Shown here: one piece after another, positions 1 through 9,800 of the stretch
Position numbering within the stretch: the stretch's first letter is position 1
Layout of the letters: every line of letters starts with the position of its first letter
Assembly: GCA_002363155.1 (NCBI GenBank)
Contig: DEWH01000023.1
Span: 1-22,058 of the forward strand
Source of the DNA: Ruminococcaceae bacterium UBA3215
Lineage (GTDB): Bacteria; Bacillota; Clostridia; Oscillospirales; Ruminococcaceae
DNA: 22,058 bases
Direction: 5' to 3'
Translations under genes and position numbers: made by a program
The notes under the pieces: model-generated
Seen by the model: only the letters and a program-made list of their open reading frames with translations
What the model was told of the DNA's origin: nothing
Database searches by the model: none

Positions 1-2
1 AA

Positions 3-2867
3 CGCAGGCGCAAAGAAGAGGAAGAAGCCCGGAGACTTGCCGAAGAAGAGGCAAAGAGATCTGCGGAGACACAGAGATCCGACATTCCGGCAGCTTCCGA
101 AGCTGTTCAGCCTTCCGCCGAAACGGAGAACACCCGGAACGGCGCTCCGGAATCCGAAGAACGTATCAGCCCGGAAGAACGAATGCGTCAGCAGGAAGAA
201 GAACTGAAACGCAGAAAATTCGAGGAAGAAGAACGCCGGTTCGCTACCAAGAGCGTGATCGTTCAGGACGTTCCGATCGAACTGCCGGGAAATGCAGCCA
301 AGGACGGACAGGATCAGAAAGAGCCCACCACCGAGGAAATACAGCTCGAAAAGGTGCTGCGCCAGCAGAAGATCGAAATAGACTCACAGAAACTGCTTAT
401 TAAGGAAACGGCTCTTGAGGATCCCGACGACTTCCTCAAAGCTATAAACCCCTACGATTTCTCCAAAAAATCCGAATACACACAGCAGATCGAAACCCTT
501 ACAGCCGAGCAGCTGGCGGGCGATACAATGGGCGTTGACGCGATAATGCTCAAGGAGCTGGCAAAGTCGAACGCGGCTGATCCGCTGGTAGAGGATACAC
601 GCTCCATAGAGCGCATCGTCGGCGGAGATACCCGCATAATGCCGGATATTGAAAAACCCGAAACTTCCGGTTATGCGATTAACCTTGACAAGACATTCGA
701 GATAAACGACGATATCAAGGAGTTCATTCCGAAAAGCGATACCAAGGAAGTACGCAAGCACTCCGAGGAAGAAGAACGCCTGTTGCGCTCGATAAACAAC
801 ACGATCGAGCAGAAGCGTCTCTCAGACATACATGACACGAATCCCGCTTCCGCATACGACACCGGACCTTTCGACAAGATCGTGATCCCGACGAACACAT
901 TCAAGTACGAAGCCGATGTCAATAAAGCTCTCCACACAGGCGAAATACCAATGCACGACCCGGAGATAGCGGAACAGAAGCTCAAAGAGCTTGCCACAAA
1001 GCGCAAACGCCGCCTTTCAAACTTCGTGCTTGAAGATATCTCGGATGATGATCTCGATTACTACGACGACTCTTCCGGAGAGATCAATGAAGATGACGAA
1101 GCCGGCATCTGGACAGATCTCGTTGAGACCCAGAAGAGCCTGCGGCTCCGTTTCGTGCTCCTGTTCATTGTGACTGCCGCGGTATTTGCAATAGATATTA
1201 TACAGAAGGTATTCATATATCAGAAGATCGGTATGTTCGGCAACGAACTCGGCATACTCAGCAACGACGGCATCGTTTTTGCGAACCTTATCGGCGGCGT
1301 GCTGGGAATGATACTCTGCTCGTCGGTGATGATAAGCGGTCTCGGAAAGATATTCAAGGGCAAGGCAGACTGCGACAGCGTCTGCGCGGTAAGCTGCACG
1401 GTATCGCTACTGGCTTCCATACTCAATCTTATTGACACCAACGATCTCCAGCAAGGCAGGGCATTTATCTATATCCCCGCCGCGCTTCTCGGGCTGCTGC
1501 TTAATTCAGTCGGAAAGCTCAGCATGATAAAGCGCGCGAAGAAGAACTACCACTTCATGCAGTCCGATGCTGCAAAGTACTGTGCGGAGGTCGTTGACGG
1601 TCAGAGTGAAGCGTCTGCATTCACAAAGGGCGTTGTTTCCGAGCTTCCGTATCTTGTGACAATGCGCAAGACCGAGCTTTTCACAGACTTCCTCAAGAAG
1701 AGCTACTGCGAGGATATGGCAGACAGGATCGCAAAACGGCTTGTACCGATATCCCTTGCGATAGGCGTGATAATGGGGCTTCTCGTTTACTTTATCCCCA
1801 ACACCACCGAAGTCAACGGAGTGCAGGTATTCAATAACAATATCTACTGGGCGACCTCGGTATTTGTTGCATTTGTCTGCCTGCTGTCGCCTTTCTCGAT
1901 GATGTTCCTTGTAAACAACCCGTTCAGGCGTGCGTCAAGGGCTCTGCTCAAACACGGCAGCGCGCTTCTCGGCTACACATCTGCGGAGGAATTCGGAGAA
2001 GCGAACTCGGTACTTGTTGATGCAGCTACACTTTTCCCGAAATCGGCTATTGAATGCACGAACATAAAGCCGTGCAAGCTCCAGAACTCGATAAACAACA
2101 TCTCGCTGGATATGGCGATAATACTCGCGGCAAGCCTTGCGGTGAACTGCAACTCGGTACTTTCCGGGCTGTTCTTCGAGATGATAGGTGCGAACCGCGA
2201 AATGCTGCTCAAGATCGACGGCTGTGTTTATGAGGACAACATGGGCGTTATGGGCTGGTACGAGAACAAGCGCATCATCATGGGAAGCCGTGAGCACATG
2301 AAGCATCACAGCATAAAGATACCGGAGATGAGCGCGATCGCGAAGTACTCGCGCAACGGTTCCGACAGCGTTTATCTTGCGGTAGGCGGAGAGCTTGCGG
2401 TCATATTCTTTATAAGGCTTACAGCAAATCCGTCGGTACGTTCCGAGATAAAGGAACTCACAAGCCGCGGAACATCGGTGATAATAAAGACTACCGACTC
2501 GCTCATAACCATAGGAAGGATAACCGATCTGTTCGATATAGACCCGGAGCGCGTAAGGATAATCGGTTCAAGTCTGCACGGGCTGTATAACGAGTGTACA
2601 TCGTACACGGCGAACGGCTGCGGAGCGCTTTCCGGCACCGGAAGCTTCGTATCTCTCGCCAAGGGCATCAACGCATCGAAGAAGCTGCTCAAAGACGTGA
2701 GCATGTCCCGTGTTTCACTCATTCTCGGACTTATCATAGGCGCACTGTTTATGATCTTCCTCGCGTTCTCGCCGATCACCGCCGTCTTTACTCCCGAAGC
2801 GATCATCGGCTGGAACCTCCTCTGGCTCCTCATCATGCTCTTTATCCAAGGCTTCCGAAAGTATTGA
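3..2867 (+). CDS. Membrane pseudo-P1B-type ATPase with long charged N-terminus (5' partial)
   Basis: The frame is open to the left edge, so the start lies outside the window; the first in-window ATG is at 183, and residues are numbered from it. Residues 1 to about 315 are charged and low in complexity, and the part upstream is rich in Glu, Lys and Arg. The rest has the 4+2+2 membrane layout of P1B-type ATPases: segments near 322-342, 363-387, 400-418, 428-446, 520-538, 554-580, 845-868 and 870-890. After segment 6, where metal pumps have CPC, it reads SPF. The phosphorylation loop DKTGTLT is replaced by DAATLFP (Asp613), the TGD region by TTDS (Asp772), and neither an A-domain TGE nor a GDGxND is visible. 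I infer a catalytically dead P-type ATPase relative that may act as a membrane sensor or scaffold. The family assignment rests on layout and motif spacing. Confidence 0.75.
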   Translation, partial: RRRKEEEEARRLAEEEAKRSAETQRSDIPAASEAVQPSAETENTRNGAPESEERISPEERMRQQEEELKRRKFEEEERRFATKSVIVQDVPIELPGNAAKDGQDQKEPTTEEIQLEKVLRQQKIEIDSQKLLIKETALEDPDDFLKAINPYDFSKKSEYTQQIETLTAEQLAGDTMGVDAIMLKELAKSNAADPLVEDTRSIERIVGGDTRIMPDIEKPETSGYAINLDKTFEINDDIKEFIPKSDTKEVRKHSEEEERLLRSINNTIEQKRLSDIHDTNPASAYDTGPFDKIVIPTNTFKYEADVNKALHTGEIPMHDPEIAEQKLKELATKRKRRLSNFVLEDISDDDLDYYDDSSGEINEDDEAGIWTDLVETQKSLRLRFVLLFIVTAAVFAIDIIQKVFIYQKIGMFGNELGILSNDGIVFANLIGGVLGMILCSSVMISGLGKIFKGKADCDSVCAVSCTVSLLASILNLIDTNDLQQGRAFIYIPAALLGLLLNSVGKLSMIKRAKKNYHFMQSDAAKYCAEVVDGQSEASAFTKGVVSELPYLVTMRKTELFTDFLKKSYCEDMADRIAKRLVPISLAIGVIMGLLVYFIPNTTEVNGVQVFNNNIYWATSVFVAFVCLLSPFSMMFLVNNPFRRASRALLKHGSALLGYTSAEEFGEANSVLVDAATLFPKSAIECTNIKPCKLQNSINNISLDMAIILAASLAVNCNSVLSGLFFEMIGANREMLLKIDGCVYEDNMGVMGWYENKRIIMGSREHMKHHSIKIPEMSAIAKYSRNGSDSVYLAVGGELAVIFFIRLTANPSVRSEIKELTSRGTSVIIKTTDSLITIGRITDLFDIDPERVRIIGSSLHGLYNECTSYTANGCGALSGTGSFVSLAKGINASKKLLKDVSMSRVSLILGLIIGALFMIFLAFSPITAVFTPEAIIGWNLLWLLIMLFIQGFRKY

Positions 2868-2919
2868 GAGAGATTTTGAGAGATCGGAGAGATTTGAGAG
2901 ATTTGAGAGATCTGAGAGA
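2868..2919 (+). repeat. Tandem 9-bp purine-rich repeat after the stop codon
   Basis: About five to six copies of a GAGAGATTT-like unit, with small variations, begin directly after the TGA at 2865-2867. The plus strand is almost purely purine with TTT spacers. It lies in the presumed 3' untranslated region of the pseudo-ATPase gene and runs into a GC-rich hairpin. Confidence 0.75.
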
Positions 2920-2934
2920 GGGGGCGCTGCCCCC
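2920..2934 (+). terminator. GC-rich hairpin downstream of the pseudo-ATPase gene
   Basis: GGGGGC and GCCCCC form a perfect 6-bp stem around a 3-base loop (GCT). No T-tract follows, so it may be a 3'-end-stabilising stem or part of a GC-rich intergenic repeat rather than a classical terminator. It resembles in style the hairpins near 17957 and 21992. Confidence 0.4.
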
Positions 2935-3030
2935 CGTTAAACTCCCATTAAGAAGTTTTCCTGAACCGTATCAACAGACAAGATATGGCGGCATAAGTTT
3001 GTAATACTATAATACCGGAGGAAAACTAAA

Positions 3031-3297
3031 ATGACATCAATACTTGAAAAGCTCTATTATGGGGAGATAAGTCCCTGCTCACTGCCAACACCAACTACAG
3101 AGATGTATTTGAAAGCCAAAGAAGATGTTGAGGAATACAGCTCGGAAATACTCACTAAATATCCCGATTGCCAAGAACTTCTCGAAAGCTACGCAGCTGC
3201 GATTCATATTACCGCAGCTTGCGAGGGGTTGCAGGACTTCGAGAGAGGTTTCAAGCTCGGAGCACTGATAATGCTCGATGTAATGACAACTGAATAA
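3031..3297 (+). CDS. DUF6809-like small protein
   Basis: This 88-residue protein has no signal peptide or membrane segment and is acidic and largely helical in composition. Its opening (ILEKLYYGEISP) and closing (ERGFKLGALIMLDVM) segments match my recollection of the DUF6809 family, small proteins of Clostridia whose function is unknown. The start is supported by GGAGG at 3017-3021, nine bases before the ATG. It stands alone: the gene upstream ends 163 bases earlier with a hairpin between, and a strong terminator follows. I saw no convincing promoter. The family call is from memory of the motif pattern, not a search. Confidence 0.75.
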   Translation: MTSILEKLYYGEISPCSLPTPTTEMYLKAKEDVEEYSSEILTKYPDCQELLESYAAAIHITAACEGLQDFERGFKLGALIMLDVMTTE

Positions 3298-3304
3298 CAA
3301 AATG

Positions 3305-3345
3305 ACCGGCTAAGAATCATAATTCTTCTCAGCCGGTTTTCTTTG
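3305..3345 (+). terminator. Intrinsic terminator, probably bidirectional
   Basis: Arms 3305-3316 and 3326-3337 pair over 12 positions with one mismatch around a 9-base loop, followed by TTTCTTTG. It lies 8 bases after the stop of the DUF6809-like gene. Read on the minus strand, the hairpin is followed by CATTTTGTT, so it can also end transcription from the right. Confidence 0.85.
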
Positions 3346-3448
3346 TGACAGCAACAACCAGACATATGAGTATAATTGGCATATAAAAAGGTGTTGTAAT
3401 ATATTTGATGTACATAGTGGTCAATATTATTCCACCATCTACAAACAT
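3329..3448 (-). pseudogene. Possible 3' fragment of a membrane protein gene
   Basis: On the minus strand, the frame ending at TGA (3329-3331) reads a plausible membrane-protein tail of about 39 residues: MFVDGGIILTTMYIKY followed by a hydrophobic stretch (PFYMPIILICLVVAV) and a basic end (TKKTG). The stop lies inside the bidirectional terminator, as for a real convergent gene. The frame stays open upstream to a stop at 3503-3505, but from about 3450 it runs antisense to the IS66 remnant, so the gene was probably cut there. No ribosome binding site was seen for the ATG at 3446-3448. It could be a chance open frame; I do not recognise a family. Confidence 0.3.
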
Positions 3449-3454
3449 TCTTGC

Positions 3455-3619
3455 ATCATGAAATCCACGAAACTTAACGGGCTGAACGTCTTTGCTTACC
3501 TTTCACATTTACTTACAGAGCTTCCGAAGCTTGATGAAAACCCGTCTTTTGAGCAGCTTGACAAGCTTCGCCGTGGTCTGCCGGGTTACCTTAGTTTTGC
3601 AAATGGTATTCTGAATTAA
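3455..3619 (+). pseudogene. IS66-type transposase, C-terminal remnant
   Basis: The frame ending at TAA (3617-3619) reads IMKSTKLNGLNVFAYLSHLL, then TELPKLDENPSFEQLDKL, and ends in FANGILN. The segment matches the conserved C-terminus of IS66-family transposases (pattern ETAKANGL, then a Y.YL..LLTELP motif). Only the last ~54 codons remain. The catalytic DDE domain and the usual accessory ORFs are absent, and homology is lost upstream of about 3450. It is a dead insertion-sequence scar between the DUF6809-like gene and the giant adhesin gene. Confidence 0.75.
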
Positions 3620-3623
3620 TCCC

Positions 3624-3669
3624 CGCCGTCCAGGTTGGTCTATAGACATCTTTGGACAGCGTTTTTTTT
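3624..3669 (+). terminator. Terminator-like hairpin after the IS66 remnant
   Basis: CGCCGTCCA (3624-3632) pairs with TGGACAGCG (3653-3661) with one mismatch, and eight T residues follow (3662-3669). The loop contains a perfect palindrome, GTCTATAGAC (3638-3647). It begins five bases after the transposase stop and is probably the transposase terminator or part of the old IS end. Confidence 0.65.
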
Positions 3670-3725
3670 ATTATTCGGACGTTGGATTATTGAGCGTGTA
3701 CCTCATATATCACAAGAACCGAAAT

Positions 3726-3750
3726 TATACACGGCTCTTTGCCGTGTATA
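3726..3750. repeat. Perfect 10-bp inverted repeat
   Basis: TATACACGGC and GCCGTGTATA flank a 5-base loop. On the minus strand the stem is followed by an AT-rich stretch (ATTTC), so it could be a second termination stem behind the giant gene. No other role is visible. Confidence 0.5.
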
Positions 3751-3777
3751 GGCTGGTGATGTTGGCATTACATTGAA

Positions 3778-3799
3778 ACAGCCGCTGAAAAGCGGCTGT
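3778..3799 (-). terminator. Terminator of the giant BspA-like gene
   Basis: ACAGCCGCT and AGCGGCTGT form a perfect 9-bp stem with a 4-base loop (GAAA on the plus strand, TTTC on the transcribed minus strand). It lies 28 bases beyond the stop of the minus-strand gene. The stem's closing TGT runs into TTC rather than a long T-run, so termination may be moderate and shared with the hairpin at 3726-3750. Confidence 0.6.
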
Positions 3800-3827
3800 C
3801 TGCGTTAATATTGATGTGCTGATAAGA

Positions 3828-6800
3828 TCATGCAGCTATTGTAACCTTGAAAGTTCTTGCATCTCTGCTGAGAACAAATCCGTCGTTTGCGAGATCGGCA
3901 TTGAAGCTTTCACCCTTGAACGCCGAGAAGATCACTGTGCCTTTTTTGAGCGCCGCATCGGCTCCTGCAGCTGTAACGATATTGATCGTTATTTTGCCGG
4001 AGTCATTGGTCATGCCTGTCTTGATCTGGCTGGTCTTCTTTTCAAGGAGTTTCAGCGTCTGTGCGCCGTCTGCCTTGATCGTGTTGGCAATTATCGATTC
4101 TGTGATGCCGTCGATATCTCTGAAGAACAGCTCATCTGCTGTGAGCTTGACCGCCTGACCGTTCGCAAACTTGACATTGCTGATATTTACATCGGTTGTC
4201 GCTGCGCCTATCGCTGTGACAAGTCCGAGATCACAACCGTAGATCGTAAGCGTGCTGTTCTTTGCACCGGTGATCGTGTATTTCGCTGCTCCCTTTGCTG
4301 TTACAGAAGAAAGGTCAATGTTCTCGAAAACGGTATTGCCTGTAGGTGTAAGGCTTCCTGTGAACGAGAGTTTTTTGTTATCCGATGTGATCGTGAGACT
4401 GTAGTATGTTCCTGCCTTCGGGAATTTCAGTGCAGCACCGCTGTCAAAGTCAGCGAGAACTTCAACTGTATAATTTGCACTTGCATTCTTTGCGTTTTCG
4501 ATCTCGGTGCAGATATCTGCGAATGTTACAAACTTTTTTCCGTTGAATCCAAGTTTTGCTTCCTTGCAGAATACCTTTGCTCCGGTTCTTGTAAGCGCGT
4601 AATCCAGTCCGTCATCGGGGGTTATACCCGATACATCAAACACGCCGAGAGATGCCTTTGCGGAATTGAGTATCTGAACTGTTTCCGCTATTGCAGAATC
4701 CGAGATCAGCTTTATTGTTCCGTCAACTGTTCCGCTGAATGCAAGAGGCTTGAATCCGGGTTCGAGCTTGATGAATGAATCAGCCGCTCCGTAAACTGCC
4801 TTTGCTGTGATCGTCTTTCCGCTCGGAACTGTGATCCCCTTTCCTGCGGCGATGTTCAGTGCTGTTACATTGAAGTTCTTTCCTGCAGTTGCGTTTTCGT
4901 AGATATTTACTGTTCCGAAACCAGAGATCGTGTCGATGATGCTGCAGCTGTAAAGATCAAGGGCTGATTTTGCGGTTCCCTTTACTGTCGAAAGTGTATT
5001 GCATACTACATTGTCGAGTACGAGTGTTCCTGCTGTCTGGCTGATAGTAAGTGCAGATTCAGCATTCTTTGTGTTGAGGTTTACTACCTTCACATTCTCT
5101 AAAGTGAGATCGTACTTTGCTGTGAGAGTGCTTGTTCCGGTAAGTGTGAGTGTCTTCATATCAGAATTGCTTCTGATTGTAAGTGAGCCTGCATTTGTCG
5201 GGAGTGTGAACTTTGCTGCAGAAGTATCACCGTTTATCGTGATAACGTAATCAGCATTTGCCTTTGTAGCTTTTTCCCTGTCGTTGATCGCGTTGATCGC
5301 TGTCTCGAAGTTCGGATAGTTTCTGCTGATACCATTTCCTTCTACTGTAAGGATTCCCGCAAACTCTGCACGTATTTCTTTCTTATACAGGAATGCGCTG
5401 AGTTCATGCATATCGCTGTCATTATTGGAAACTGTTATCTTGTCGGTAAAGTCTGACTTGCCGCCCGATGTGAGGATAGCTGTTCCGGAAGGAACTGTTA
5501 TCGTATTTCCGGCTGTGTCAACGATCTCGACTTCAAGACCTGTGATAATATCATTGATCGTAGTCTTTGCGAGGACTCCTGCTTCACTTGTGAGAATGAT
5601 CTTTGCATCGCCGATATCGGTTACTGCAGCAGTTGTAGCCTTAGCTGCATTCGCGATTTTCAGTGTACCGTCAAGCTTTGTTACTGCGCTTACCTTGCCT
5701 TCTGCTGTTAATGTATATCCGGATCCGACTTCAACATTGCCGAATGTTGCAATGCTTGCTGCCGTAACATCGGATTTTACGTCAAGCTTCGATGACTTTG
5801 TTCCGCCGAGTGCGCCGAGTTCGGAAACATCTCCGGAAAGCGTAAGAGTGCTGTCCATACCCACCTTTACTGCCGGAACAGGAGTGATCGAGCAGTCGTT
5901 AAGTGTGATATCCTTCTTGCCGTTTATCGCAAAAGTCTTTGCTCCCTCGCTGATGATGTTTACATTGTCGAGCGTAAGGCTGAACGAAGGTGCAAGAGAA
6001 GTAACCTTATTCAGAGTGATCGTCTTTGCATCGCCTTCACTTCTGATCGTAAGCTGTTCTGCCTTTGTGGGAAGAGTGAATTTTACGGGTGCGAGGTCAT
6101 CATTGATGATAAGCTCATTTTCGCCTGTAGTTTTCAGATGTGCAAACGCCTGTTCAAAGTTCGGATAATTATCGCCGTTGAGCGTGATCGCACCTGCATA
6201 TTCCGCACGGATATCCTTGGTATATACGAACGCATTAAGTTCTTTATCCGAACCTGTCAAATTTTCGATCTTTATCTTTTTAGTAAAGTCGATTTTCGGA
6301 TTTCCTGCTGTCATAATTGATGTGCCGGATTCAAGATCGACCTCATCTCCGTTCCCGTCAACGACCGTGATTGTGAGATCATAGGCAACATCTGTTACCG
6401 TAAGCTTCGGAAGTATCTTTGTCCCCTTGCTGTTTACCCCCTGAGTAAGTCTGAATGCTGCATTTCCTGCATTTGTAACGACTGCGGAAGACTTAGCCGC
6501 ATCGGAAAGTGACACAGAACCGTTTATCGTTCCGATACCGGACATCTTCGTATTCACAGTAAGAGACTTACCGTCAGCAATATTCACTGTTCCAAATGTA
6601 GCAACACTGTCAGCGATGATATCGTTTTTAACAATGAGTGTGCTGGTAGCGGTACCGGATACTGCACCTAGATTGTCATATTCCTTGACTAAAGTAAGTG
6701 AGCAGTCCTTGGGTATCTTGACAGCTATTTTCTTACCGTCAAGAGCCCCCTTAGTATCAGTGTGAATGATACCAGCATCAATGGCAAGGTCGCAAAATGC

Positions 6801-9800
6801 AGACAGAGAAGCAGATGTTGTGTAGATAACAGCATTGTTTTCAGTCACAATTGTGATCTCACTTGCCGCTTTTGGCAACACTATAGACTTTTCAGTAATG
6901 TTTTTACTTACGGTTATTGTATAAATGCCATTATTATTCTTTAATGATGTTATTTTAGCAAAAGCTTCTGATAATGTTGTGAAATTATCATTTACACCGT
7001 CTCCGGTAAGAACTACCTTAGCGTTCGTCGGATCAATTGAAACACTGATGCTGTATTTTGTTTTGCATCCGCCATAAGTTACAGTCAGTTCAAAGGTTCC
7101 GGTTTTATTGGAAGCAAACCCGGAAACCATTGAAGCTGTCATATCAATAATATCGGTATTGCCATTTGCGTATGTTACAGTGATCTTTCCACCGGAGATA
7201 TCAAGTGGATCGTCAAGATAATACTTTGTTTTCGGAAATGTTGAAACGCTTATTGAGGTTGTTTTTGGTTCTTCGACAGTTACCTTTAAAGTTACGGAGA
7301 ATCCTTTATACTTGACTGTAAGTGTCTGTGTGCCTGTTGTAGTCGGCTTGAAGCCGGAAACCATATCAGGTGTCATATCTATATTACCTGTTGAATTATC
7401 ATCATAGGTAACTTTTATGATACCGTCGGTAACATCAAGCTCATCGCCAACATAATACTTTGTTTTTGTGGGAGCTTTAAGTATCGAAATACTTTTAACG
7501 TTCACCTGTTTTCCTGTAAATGTTAGGTTAACCGTTTTCTTCTCTCCAAAAACAGTTACATTTCCGTTTGTGAAATATCCACATATCGCAAATTCGTAAG
7601 TCTGATCTATTACCAGATCATCAATGGTAAACTGTCTTGCCGATGATTCTGTTCTTCCAATCTCTTCCCAAGTATCACCGCCCTTTAAATAAACGATATA
7701 TCCTTTAGCATTGGTTGCAGATGTCCATGAGAGAGTTATCGACGTATCAGCAGATTTATCTGTAACAGAAGATATTGTACCCACTTTGCTGAGACTGGAG
7801 CTTATAGACAGATAATCGCTCGTTTTGTAATCACTGTATCTGTTGTTCTTATACGCTCTGACAAAGAATTTCCCAGTACCCGACCATGTGAGATCACCAA
7901 TATCATAATTTGTATTAGTAATGTTATCTGCCAGCGGTCTGTATATGCTGTTTGTGTCGAGGTAAGCCACAGAATACTTGTTTACGCCTTCCGCTGCGTC
8001 CCATATAAGCTTTATCTCACCGTTAGCATATTTTTCAGCTCTGAGAGGTATAGAAACATAGTTATCGGTTGCTTCAAAGTCAAAGTCTTCCGTTAACGCA
8101 TACGACTCAGCAGCTGAACCCGAACCGCCATGAAGCGTTGTTACTCCTGGATATGAGAATGCTGTCGTAGATATCGTTGTTACCGAATCCGGTATATAAA
8201 CATTTGCAAGCTTAACGCTGTCTGCAAATGCATAATCTGGTATAGAAGATAACGGAGAAGGTATATTTACTGTTGTGAGCTTCGAGCATTTTCTGAATGC
8301 GTTTGCTCCAAGCGTGCCGAGATAGTCGCCGAGATCAACGTTTTCAAGCACGTCACAGTCGCTGAATGTTTTAGTACCTATTGAGTTTACGCCTCCTATT
8401 TTTACAGTTTTAAGAGCATCACAATCGTAGAATGCTTGATTGCCTATAGTCTTTAAGCTTGGTATTGTAATAACTGTAAGGGCGTCGCAATTATTAAAGG
8501 CATCCCCAGCAATTAATTCAATTGTAGAAGGAATATTTATTTCTTTTAATTTTGAACAACTATGGAAGGTTTGGAAAGGTATTTCTTTTAGCATAACCGG
8601 AAGATGAACCGCTTCTAAATTAGAGCAACCTGCAAAAATACTTGATCCAATAACAAAAATCCCATCAGGCAGTGTTATTTCTTTTAATAAATCGCAGTGA
8701 TAAAATACAGAACTGCCAAATTTAGCTACCGAGTTAGGTATATGTATTTTTTCTAAAGATGTACAATAACCAAAAGCCCAATCACCTATAGTATGTAAAG
8801 AATCAGGCAGGATCACTTTAGATAAGTTTGAGCAGCCTTGAAAGACAGAACCGCCAATTGCAGTAACTTTTGAAGGTATAACTATCTCTTTTAACCCCTT
8901 ACAATCCATAAAAGCACCATATCCTATTTCAGTAATAGTTTCTGGTATTTCTATCTTCTTCAGACTTTCACAACCATACAACAAGCCATATGCAATTTTG
9001 CTAATTCCTTTTTCAAAGGTGACCTCTTCGATATTTGTGCCACGAAAAACTCCATATCCAGTGGAATAATGTGTGTCGCAAGACTGTAATGATTGCGGAA
9101 TATAAATTGATGTTATTTTTTTGCAATTTGCGAATGCAGAACCCTCTATTGTTTTCAAATTATTTGAGAATACAATCTTTGAAAGATTAATGCAGTTTTC
9201 AAATGCAGACCATCCAATATCAGTAATACTATCTGGAAATATAATACTATCCAAAGAAACACAATTAAAAAAAACATGTGAGCTAATTTTTGTAATAGAA
9301 CTCGGAATTATAACATTATTTAACAATGTGCAATTAGCAAAAGCGTATTCCTCAATATTGATTACTTGACTAGGAATATTTATTATATCCATATATTGGC
9401 AATTATAAAAAGCGTATTTCTCAATAGTATTAACGGTTTCAGGAATAATAACATTTTGCAAATTTACACATTCTCTAAATATATTACCCCAAACTGTAGT
9501 TGCGCCATATTCAAATTCGGCAAATAATAAATTGTCGCAATTTGAAAATGCACCATATGTACTTTCTCCATACCACTTACCTGTTCCGCATTTAGATAGC
9601 TTAGATGGTATAAATATAGAGGAAATCGAATCGCAATTATCAAATGCACCGACATCTATGGTTTCAAGTTGGTTAGGAAACTCTATATTATCTAATTTTG
9701 GAGAATTTTGAAAAGCATACTTTCCAATAAGAGTTAAATTTTTAGAAAAGTAAACATATCCCAACCTATCACACGAATAGAATGCACTACTACCAACTGT

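Noticed and set aside
2594..3004. A plus-strand frame running through the tandem repeat
   Set aside because: It overlaps the pseudo-ATPase in another frame, and its end is only the translated purine repeat and hairpin.
3008..3013. TATAAT upstream of the DUF6809-like gene
   Set aside because: No -35 box lies at the right distance, and the implied start site would fall inside the ribosome binding site.
3828..3930. LPXTG, dockerin or SLH anchor at the adhesin C-terminus
   Set aside because: The last residues (ARTFKVTIAA) are simply the end of the fourth repeat unit; no sorting motif, hydrophobic tail or calcium-binding loop is present.
3816..6168. Long plus-strand open frames opposite the giant adhesin gene
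   Set aside because: They are antisense shadows of a repetitive coding region; no start signals and no plausible protein features.
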